DNA of 9,587 nucleotides, taken from contig JBGUKW010000177.1 in the NCBI GenBank assembly GCA_045114665.1, positions 1 to 9,587 of the forward strand, given 5' to 3'. The position numbers were made by a program, and so were the translations under genes. Below are positions 1-5,248 of this stretch, one piece after another (position 1 is the first letter of the stretch; each line of letters begins with the position of its first letter). The notes under the pieces were generated by a model. It searched no databases, had not been told where the DNA came from, and was given only the letters and a program-made list of their open reading frames with translations. Source of the DNA: CADAWZ01 sp045114665. Lineage in GTDB: Bacteria; Vulcanimicrobiota; CADAWZ01.

Positions 1-338
1 CCTAAATTGTGTGGGTCTTGTACTTGGAAACAACCCAAAAAGAATGGTGTTTCGTTCTTTTTTTGGGGAATTGCAAGAAGGTCTTCATAACTTGTATAAG
101 ATCTCACTGCCACTTTGAGAACAACGCCTTGATGGTTGCCATTTTTTGCCATGTCGTCAAGTTTCTTTTTGTCTGCTGATTTACATGGAATCCCCATACT
201 CTCAGCAAGCCTTCTTATTTTTGCAAGTGCTGGATCGACTTCTGTCTGTGGAATATATAGTTTTTCTGCTGTTATTCTTGGCGATTTCAATGCTTCTAGA
301 ACTGAATTTCTGCCGTAAATTATTTCTTTATTGACCAT
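1..338 (-). CDS. rlmB: 23S rRNA (guanosine-2'-O-)methyltransferase RlmB, TrmH/SpoU family, N-terminal part
   Basis: This enzyme family transfers a methyl group from S-adenosylmethionine to the 2'-O of a guanosine in 23S rRNA (G2251 in E. coli). About 112 codons are present from the ATG at 338; the rest lies beyond the left edge. The N-terminus shows the substrate-binding domain typical of the family (GRNSVLEAL near residues 9-17, then NHQGVVLKV near 70-78). The last visible residues, QDPHNLG, are the first SpoU motif, whose Asn and Gly help form the knotted SAM-binding fold. The catalytic motifs 2 and 3 are outside the window. The start lies inside the end of cysS (19-base overlap) and has a strong ribosome-binding site there, so it is probably translated in coupling with cysS. 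A related TrmH-family paralogue with another RNA target cannot be ruled out from the N-terminus alone. Confidence 0.88.
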   Translation of the reverse strand, partial: MVNKEIIYGRNSVLEALKSPRITAEKLYIPQTEVDPALAKIRRLAESMGIPCKSADKKKLDDMAKNGNHQGVVLKVAVRSYTSYEDLLAIPQKKNETPFFLGCFQVQDPHNL

Positions 339-1756
339 GACACTCCTTTGGGTGTATCTTGGAGAATAATGCCTTTATTAGCCAAGATATTGCGTATTTC
401 ATCTGCTCTTGCAAAGTTTTTAGCTTTTCTTGCCTGTTGTCTTTCTTCGATCAATTCTTCTATTTCTTCAGGCAAAATTTCTGCTTCTTCGTTCTCGCTT
501 ACTATATTTACACCGAGTATTTCATCTATTTTTTTGAGAAAATCGACTATTTTTTGAGCAACTTTTTTTGAAATTTGACCATGACTATCTAGCGTATTTA
601 CCTTATTTATCATTGTAAATATCGTTGCAATCGCTTGAGGTGTATTGAGATCTTCTGCAATTTTCTCTTCAAATTTAGATTTTGTCTCTTCAATTTTGAC
701 CACGACCTCGTCGTCATTTTCTGATTTTTCGAGATCGACATTTTTCATTCTTTTGACGAATGATCTAAGCCCTTCAAGTGTCTTTTCTGCCGATTCAAGA
801 CCTGCTAATGTGAAATTGAGCTTTGCTCTGTAATGGTTTGATATGTAAAAATACCTTAGAGCTTCTGGACTGAATTTTTTACCAATTTGATTTTGACCAT
901 GGCTAAGGTCTCTCAATGTATAAAAATTGCCGAGAGATTTGCTCATTTTTTGACCTTCTGAAAGAAGATGTTCACAGTGAATCCAGTAATTTACAAATTT
1001 TTTGCCTGTATATGCTTCTGATTGTGCTATTTCATTTTCATGATGGGGGAATATGTTGTCAACTCCTCCCATGTGTATGTCAAATGTATCTCCCAAATAT
1101 TTCAGGCTCATGGCAGTACATTCAATATGCCAACCAGGGCGACCTTTCCCAAGTTCTGTCTCCCAAAATACATCGCCGTCTTTTTCGTCCCAAGCCTTCC
1201 AAAGTGCGAAATCACAAGCTCTGTCTTTGCCATATTCGTCATTATTGATTCTGACACCGATTTTCATCTCATCTCTTTCGAGATTTATAAGTTGTCCATA
1301 TTTTGGAAATTTTTCAATGGAAAAATAATAGCTTCCGTCTTCACCTTTGTAAGCTATACCTTTGTCGAGAAGAACTTTTATTATTTTTACAATTTCATCA
1401 ATATGTTCAGATGCTTTTGGATAGATGTCAGCTTTTATCATGTTCATGGATGTTATATCTTCCATGAATGCTTTTATATAAGGAGCTGTAAAATCTTTTG
1501 CTGTTTTATTCTCTTTTATACAGCCTTTTATAATTTTGTCTTCAACATCTGTGATGTTCATGACATGTTTTACTTTGTAGCCAAAATATGTCAATGTTCT
1601 TTTTAACAAATCTTCTGCACAATATGATCTCAAATTGCCAATATGTGCAAAGTTATATACTGTTGGTCCACAAGTATATAGATTTACATGACCTTCTTTT
1701 ATTGGCTTAAATTCTTCTATTTTTTTTGTAAGTGTGTTATAAAATGATATTTTCAT
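320..1756 (-). CDS. cysS: Cysteinyl-tRNA synthetase
   Basis: Class I aminoacyl-tRNA synthetase that charges tRNA-Cys with cysteine using ATP in the cytoplasm. At 478 residues it is a normal full-length CysRS. The HIGH signature appears as HIGN at 38-41, and KMSKS is intact at 270-274. The four zinc ligands known from the E. coli enzyme are all recognisable: Cys29, Cys213 (in GWHIEC), His238 and Glu242 (in PHHENE). The C-terminal half carries the helical DALR-type anticodon-binding region, rich in Lys and Glu. The ATG at 1756 follows AGAGAG with a four-base gap, a modest ribosome-binding site. It sits 72 bases after the receiver-domain gene, with a hairpin between, and overlaps rlmB at its end. 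Two short stretches contain SHGQ (near 285 and 391). The first adds a few residues between the KMSKS loop and the following helix compared with the E. coli enzyme as I remember it. No T-box leader fits in the short upstream gap. Confidence 0.97.
   Translation of the reverse strand: MKISFYNTLTKKIEEFKPIKEGHVNLYTCGPTVYNFAHIGNLRSYCAEDLLKRTLTYFGYKVKHVMNITDVEDKIIKGCIKENKTAKDFTAPYIKAFMEDITSMNMIKADIYPKASEHIDEIVKIIKVLLDKGIAYKGEDGSYYFSIEKFPKYGQLINLERDEMKIGVRINNDEYGKDRACDFALWKAWDEKDGDVFWETELGKGRPGWHIECTAMSLKYLGDTFDIHMGGVDNIFPHHENEIAQSEAYTGKKFVNYWIHCEHLLSEGQKMSKSLGNFYTLRDLSHGQNQIGKKFSPEALRYFYISNHYRAKLNFTLAGLESAEKTLEGLRSFVKRMKNVDLEKSENDDEVVVKIEETKSKFEEKIAEDLNTPQAIATIFTMINKVNTLDSHGQISKKVAQKIVDFLKKIDEILGVNIVSENEEAEILPEEIEELIEERQQARKAKNFARADEIRNILANKGIILQDTPKGVSWSIKK
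343..349 (-). promoter_or_regulatory. Ribosome-binding site of rlmB, inside cysS
   Basis: On the minus strand AAAGGAG stands four bases before the ATG at 338. It is made from the cysS codons for Lys-Gly-Val near that gene's C-terminus. It fixes the rlmB start and explains how rlmB can be translated while overlapping cysS. Confidence 0.75.
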
Positions 1757-1774
1757 AATTCTCTCTATTCATGC

Positions 1775-1812
1775 AAAAAAATCTGTATGTCTATTCACTT
1801 ACAGATTTTTTT
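1775..1812 (-). terminator. Perfect hairpin with T-run between the receiver gene and cysS
   Basis: Two 13-base arms (1775-1787 and 1800-1812) are exact reverse complements around a 12-base loop. The outer seven pairs are all A-T, so in either direction the hairpin ends in a T-run. Only three pairs in each arm are G/C-containing (CTG/CAG), so the stem is weak in energy but perfect. It starts 17 bases after the stop of the receiver-domain gene, the usual place for an intrinsic terminator. cysS starts only 18 bases beyond it, leaving no room for a complete cysS promoter downstream. Partial read-through or an attenuator is therefore possible. Confidence 0.6.
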
Positions 1813-1828
1813 ACATACTCTTTGTATT

Positions 1829-2569
1829 TTATTCATCCCAATCATCAAGAGACTTCATTGCACTTAGAAATACATTTCCTGCTTGTGAAGATTCTGTCTC
1901 TTCATTAGTTTTTTCTGGTTCTTTTTTATTTGTGAAGTTTCTTTCAAAATTCAAAAAGAGATTTGGTTTTTCTTCTTTTTTAGGTGATTCTTCTACTTCA
2001 CTTTTTGTTTGCTCGTCAAGTTCAAGTTTTTCTACAGTCTTTTCTTCTTTTTTACTATACACTTCATCTGGAAGTAATCCAGCAAATTCTTCTTTGTCTC
2101 TTAAAATTTCTGGAACTTCTAGATCTCCTTTTTTTATTGCTTCTTTGATAAATGCTTCTTTGTCAAAAGGTTCTTCTATCAGTTCGATTTCATTTATTCT
2201 TCCTTCTGAAAGTCCCTTTATTATTCCCAATAGCTTTATAACACTGAAAGGTTTTTTCATAACTATATTTATAACTTCAGGATTTTCTGTATCTATATAA
2301 TCCACTGATTTACCTAAAGTATATAAAATTACGAATGGGATATTTGAAGCGGTTTTTCTTGCATTGTTATAAATTGTTGCAATGTCATCAAATTCTTCTC
2401 CGTCCGAAATTAGAAAAATGTCTGGAGATTGATTTTTTATTAGATTTAACGCTTCGTCTGGTGTATCAGCAAAGATCACTTCTCCTTCAAAACCCTGCAG
2501 ATCTGTAAATGCTGTTGCGAGAATATCTTTTATGAGTGCATTTGTTTCTGCTATGAGAATTTTTTTCAT
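1829..2569 (-). CDS. Degenerate response-regulator receiver protein with acidic disordered tail
   Basis: A 246-residue protein whose first 120 or so residues follow the CheY-like receiver pattern: beta-1 MKKILIAE, beta-3 PDIFLIS, beta-4 FVILYT and the closing KKPFSV. The phosphorylation site looks altered. The acidic pair after beta-1 is Glu8-Thr9 instead of Asp-Asp, and the position that should hold the phospho-acceptor Asp is Ser55, with Asp56 next to it. The Thr (T84) and the Lys of the KPF motif (K106) are kept. No DNA-binding or enzymatic domain follows. From about 120 on it is charged, Glu/Lys-rich sequence that looks disordered, with two hydrophobic islands: FLNFERNF near 205-212 and FLSAMKSLDDWDE at the extreme C-terminus. 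It may act through protein contacts rather than transcription, but its partner cannot be read from the sequence. The ATG at 2569 is the only usable start; GAGGTG is present upstream but about 16 bases away, an unusually long spacing. Confidence 0.8.
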   Translation of the reverse strand: MKKILIAETNALIKDILATAFTDLQGFEGEVIFADTPDEALNLIKNQSPDIFLISDGEEFDDIATIYNNARKTASNIPFVILYTLGKSVDYIDTENPEVINIVMKKPFSVIKLLGIIKGLSEGRINEIELIEEPFDKEAFIKEAIKKGDLEVPEILRDKEEFAGLLPDEVYSKKEEKTVEKLELDEQTKSEVEESPKKEEKPNLFLNFERNFTNKKEPEKTNEETESSQAGNVFLSAMKSLDDWDE

Positions 2570-2570
2570 A

Positions 2571-2617
2571 GGTCTTGTGCGTAAGCCACCTCGTAGCTGG
2601 TCGCCCCGCTTCCTCCT
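2571..2617 (-). other. G/C-rich leader island upstream of the receiver gene
   Basis: About 30 of these 47 bases are G or C, in a window that is otherwise strongly A/T-rich. On the minus strand it begins with AGGAGG, continues with a GCGGGGCGACC stretch and GAGGTGG, and ends directly before the ATG at 2569. It lies in the 5' untranslated region if the promoter at 2678-2706 is right. I could find only short pairings by eye (AAGC with GCTT; AGCT with GGCT, including a G-U pair) and no match to a riboswitch class I know. It could be a small structured regulator or a remnant of coding sequence. Confidence 0.4.
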
Positions 2618-2677
2618 TTTTTTATCTTTTTTTCTTCTGGCTTTTGTCGTTTTTTTGTTTAATTTTTTTTACTCAGT

Positions 2678-2706
2678 ATTATATCAATTTTCAAAAATAC
2701 TATTAA
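2678..2706 (-). promoter_or_regulatory. Predicted sigma-70 promoter for the receiver-domain gene
   Basis: On the minus strand a perfect TATAAT (2678-2683) is preceded, after 17 bases, by TTAATA (2701-2706), a four-of-six match to the -35 consensus. Transcription would begin near 2671, giving a leader of about 100 bases before the ATG at 2569. The A/T-rich context makes chance matches common, so this is a prediction. Confidence 0.45.
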
Positions 2707-2730
2707 TTAAAAGTTAAATACTTTGAATGA

Positions 2731-2767
2731 GCAACTTTTGTGCTGTGTATTACACCCAAAAAGTTGC
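2731..2767. repeat. 9-bp inverted repeat between the divergent promoters
   Basis: GCAACTTTT (2731-2739) and AAAAGTTGC (2759-2767) are exact reverse complements around a 19-base centre. That centre itself contains GTGT and ACAC, which can pair with a three-base loop. No T-run follows in either direction, so it is not a standard intrinsic terminator. It lies about 25 bases upstream of the predicted minus-strand -35 element and about 95 bases upstream of the murA -35, so a regulator binding site is possible. No function can be assigned. Confidence 0.5.
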
Positions 2768-2861
2768 ATAAGCAGAAAATAAACAAAATAACAGCTTTTA
2801 AATTTACTTTAGACTTATTTAAAAAAATTTCCTTCTAAAAAATCTTTATTATAATTTTTTC

Positions 2862-2891
2862 TTGCATTTATTTAGTATAATGTTGTATAAT
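2862..2891 (+). promoter_or_regulatory. Predicted sigma-70 promoter of the murA-mreB operon
   Basis: TTGCAT (2862-2867) and a perfect TATAAT (2886-2891) are separated by 18 bases. A second TATAAT lies ten bases earlier at 2876-2881. Transcription would begin near 2898, about 48 bases before the TTG start of murA. This is the best promoter candidate on the plus strand and probably serves murA, mreB and the large downstream gene. Confidence 0.55.
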
Positions 2892-2933
2892 CTATTATTA
2901 ATATAGACATTAATATATTATATATTCTATTTT

Positions 2934-2940
2934 GGGGTGA
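2934..2940 (+). promoter_or_regulatory. Ribosome-binding site that decides the murA start
   Basis: GGGGTGA stands five bases before the TTG at 2946. The alternative GTG start at 2937 lies inside this motif and has no ribosome-binding site of its own, so the TTG is favoured. Confidence 0.65.
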
Positions 2941-2945
2941 TTTTT

Positions 2946-4199
2946 TTGTCATATTTAAAAATAAATGGTGGACATCCTCTAAGCGGTGAAATAGAAGTAA
3001 GCGGAGCCAAAAATGCAGCACTTCCGATAATGGCAGCCTCTATTTTGACAGATGAAGATGTCTATTTAAAAAGAATTCCAGACATAAGTGATGTCTGGAT
3101 TATGGCAGATATATTGAGAAGTTTAGGTGCTAAAGTCAAATTTGAAGGCAAAGGTGAGATGTATATAAATTGTTCGAATTTGACTAACTTTTATCCACCT
3201 TATGAATTTGTCGGTAAGATGAATGCCTCTTTTGATGTAACTGGTCCGTTGTTGGCACGATTGGGAGAAGCCAAAGTATCTCTACCAGGTGGTTGTAATT
3301 TGGGAAGTAGACCTGTTGACATGCACATGGACGCATTTAGAAGTTTGGGTGCTGAAGTCGAATTTGTACATGGCTTTGTTCATGCCAAAGCAAATAAATT
3401 GACAGGCAAAAAAATACAATTTCGCCGTGTCAGTGTTGGGGCAACAAAAAATGCGATGATGGCAGCTGTTTTAGCTGATGGAATAACTGTCCTTGAAAGT
3501 GCTGCAATGGAGCCTGAAATCGTTGATTTGGCAGTATTTTTAAATACAATGGGGGCAAGAATAACTGGAATTGGAAGTAGTACAATAGTTATAGAGGGAG
3601 TAAAAAAGTTACATGGTCTTTCTTATGAGATAATTCCTGACAGAATTTTGACAGGAACATATCTTGTAGCAGGAGCAATAACAAGAGGAAATATAACTGT
3701 CAAGAGAACTTGGCCAGATTTTCTTGAATCTTTTATAAATGCAATGAGAAATGCGGGACAAAATATAGTTTGTGGAAAAGATTATATAACTGTTGAAAAA
3801 TCTGATAAAATATTACCTACAGAGATTATTTCTGCACCACATCCAGGTTTTCCAACTGATCTTCAGCCTGTCATAACTGCACTTCTTTCAATAGCAGATG
3901 GAACAAGTATTGTTACTGAAAATATTTTTGACAGAAGATTTATGTATGTTGATGAGTTGAGAAGACTTGGAGCAAATATGTCTGTATCTGATAGGACATG
4001 CATAATAAGAGGTGTAAAAAAATTATTTGGGGCCCCAGTAAAAGCCCATGACATAAGAGCAGGCGGGTCTTTAATATGTGCATGTCTTTCTGCTGAAGGT
4101 GAATCAATAATAACAGGGCTTGAATTTATAGACAGAGGACATGAAAAAATAGAATCTGTTTTAGCTGAACTTGGGGCAGATATTCGGAGGATCGATTAA
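2946..4199 (+). CDS. murA: UDP-N-acetylglucosamine 1-carboxyvinyltransferase (MurA)
   Basis: Transfers enolpyruvate from phosphoenolpyruvate to UDP-GlcNAc, the first committed step of peptidoglycan precursor synthesis in the cytoplasm. Started at the TTG, the protein has 417 residues, close to the 419 of E. coli MurA, and key residues fall on the E. coli numbers: Lys22-Asn23 (SGAKNA), Asp305 (GFPTDLQ), Arg331, Arg371 (HDIRAGG) and Arg397 (IDRGHE). The catalytic-loop Cys, target of fosfomycin, is present as Cys117 in LPGGCNLGSRP. An upstream in-frame GTG at 2937 would add three residues but has no ribosome-binding site. One oddity is Asn93 in KMNAS: most MurA proteins have Arg there (Arg91 of E. 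coli, in MRAS). murA is first in a probable operon, and its stop shares one base with the mreB start. Confidence 0.96.
   Translation: MSYLKINGGHPLSGEIEVSGAKNAALPIMAASILTDEDVYLKRIPDISDVWIMADILRSLGAKVKFEGKGEMYINCSNLTNFYPPYEFVGKMNASFDVTGPLLARLGEAKVSLPGGCNLGSRPVDMHMDAFRSLGAEVEFVHGFVHAKANKLTGKKIQFRRVSVGATKNAMMAAVLADGITVLESAAMEPEIVDLAVFLNTMGARITGIGSSTIVIEGVKKLHGLSYEIIPDRILTGTYLVAGAITRGNITVKRTWPDFLESFINAMRNAGQNIVCGKDYITVEKSDKILPTEIISAPHPGFPTDLQPVITALLSIADGTSIVTENIFDRRFMYVDELRRLGANMSVSDRTCIIRGVKKLFGAPVKAHDIRAGGSLICACLSAEGESIITGLEFIDRGHEKIESVLAELGADIRRID
4186..4190 (+). promoter_or_regulatory. Ribosome-binding site of mreB within murA
   Basis: GGAGG in the last murA codons stands eight bases before the ATG at 4199. 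With the TAATG stop-start overlap it points to translational coupling of mreB to murA. Confidence 0.7.
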
Positions 4200-5185
4200 T
4201 GACGACACTTGGAATTGATTTGGGAACTGCTTCGGTTCTCATTTATATTGAGGGCAGGGGAATCGTTCTCACTGAGCCATCAGTCGTTGCAATAGATAAA
4301 AATTTAGATAGAACTGTTGCTGTTGGAGAACAGGCAAAACAGATGCTTGGAAAAACTCCAACAAACATAGTAGCGATAAGACCTATAAGAGATGGAGTTA
4401 TTGCAGATTATGAAGTAACAGAATATATGTTGAGATATTTCATCAAAAGGGTTACAGGAGGAGGATTTAATTTTTTTAGACCTTCTGTTATAATTTGTGT
4501 TCCTGCTGCTGTTACAAGTGTTGAAAGAAGAGCAGTGAGAGAGGCGACTATAAATGCAGGAGCTAAAAAAGTTGCAATTATAGAAGAACCTTTTGCAGCA
4601 GCCCTCGGAGCAGGAATTGATGTCGATCGTCCTTATGCAGGAACTGTTATTGATATAGGTGGGGGAACAACAGATATTGCTGTTATTTCACTTGGTGGTA
4701 CTGTAGTTGGAACATCTGTTCCTGTTGCAGGCAATAAGATTGATGAAGCTATTGTGCGATATTTTAAAAATAAGCATAATTTGATTATTGGAGAAAGAGT
4801 GGCAGAAGATTTGAAAATTCTTCTCGGTTGTTCTTTTGACAATAAAAATGTAAAAACTACAGAGGTAAGAGGAAGAGATGTTTTTACAAATCTTCCTGCT
4901 TGTGTCCCTGTTTCTTCTGCAGATATTGCAGATGCAATAAGAGATCCTATTTATAAAATACTTGATGCTCTTGTTGATGTTCTTGAAAATACTCCTCCTG
5001 AATTGTCTGGTGATATTGAAGAAAGCGGTATTATTATGACAGGTGGAGGAGCTTTGCTAAAGGGTCTTGATAGATTTTTGACAAAACAAATAGGAGTTAA
5101 TGTACGGTCTGCAGACGATCCTATTACTTGTGTCGCTATAGGAACAGGCAAGGCAGAAGCAAGAAATATTGAGTGGCTTTACTAA
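4199..5185 (+). CDS. mreB: Actin-like rod-shape protein MreB/Mbl
   Basis: Bacterial actin homologue that forms membrane-bound filaments and guides lateral cell-wall synthesis in elongating cells. At 328 residues it is slightly short for the family, mainly because it starts almost at beta-1, without the N-terminal amphipathic helix seen in many proteobacterial MreBs. ATP-site motifs are intact: phosphate-1 DLGTAS at 7-12, EEPFAAALGAG at 129-139 with the conserved Glu, phosphate-2 DIGGGTTDIAV at 152-162, and adenosine motif TGGGALLKGLD at 281-291. A hydrophobic stretch near 92-103 (NFFRPSVIICVP) fits the membrane-contact region. The IEGRGIVLTEPSVVAID opening and the position beside murA recall Mbl of Bacillus, so it could equally be called mbl. 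No mreC or mreD follows; the next gene is a giant AsmA/TamB-like protein on the same strand with no terminator between. Confidence 0.95.
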   Translation: MTTLGIDLGTASVLIYIEGRGIVLTEPSVVAIDKNLDRTVAVGEQAKQMLGKTPTNIVAIRPIRDGVIADYEVTEYMLRYFIKRVTGGGFNFFRPSVIICVPAAVTSVERRAVREATINAGAKKVAIIEEPFAAALGAGIDVDRPYAGTVIDIGGGTTDIAVISLGGTVVGTSVPVAGNKIDEAIVRYFKNKHNLIIGERVAEDLKILLGCSFDNKNVKTTEVRGRDVFTNLPACVPVSSADIADAIRDPIYKILDALVDVLENTPPELSGDIEESGIIMTGGGALLKGLDRFLTKQIGVNVRSADDPITCVAIGTGKAEARNIEWLY

Positions 5186-5248
5186 ATCTGTCTCTTCTGT
5201 CCCAACACCAAGGGATTTAATAAAAAAAATTAAAGTGAGTGTATTGTT

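Larger units (their letters stand above)
2570..2945. other. Divergent intergenic region between the two operons
   Basis: About 375 bases with no convincing gene on either strand. From left to right it holds a G/C-rich leader island and a polypurine stretch (minus-strand sense) before the receiver gene, a minus-strand promoter near 2678-2706, an inverted repeat at 2731-2767, a very A/T-rich segment from about 2770 to 2860, and the murA promoter and ribosome-binding site. Frames through it are short, start within the receiver gene, or lack a start codon. Confidence 0.7.

Noticed and set aside
1022..1606. 194-residue plus-strand frame opposite cysS
   Set aside because: It is antisense to the conserved core of CysRS, is rich in Phe, Cys and Tyr as expected for a shadow frame, and shows no family features.
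2571..2617. Riboswitch or SRP-type RNA in the G/C-rich leader
   Set aside because: I compared it by eye with c-di-GMP-I, guanidine-I, SAH and SRP RNA signatures. Only short fragments resemble them, and the required partner segments are missing.
2570..2668. In-frame N-terminal basic extension of the receiver protein
   Set aside because: The frame is open back to a TAA at about 2669-2671 but contains no ATG, GTG or TTG, and the receiver fold begins naturally at the ATG at 2569.
2532..2717. Plus-strand frame for a small hydrophobic, membrane-like peptide
   Set aside because: It begins inside the receiver gene on the opposite strand, has no ribosome-binding site, and its hydrophobicity comes from the T-rich stretch reading as Phe and Leu codons.
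5186..5248. Possible terminator or promoter between mreB and the large gene
   Set aside because: No stem with a T-run and no convincing pair of promoter hexamers; the gap looks like an ordinary intra-operon spacer.
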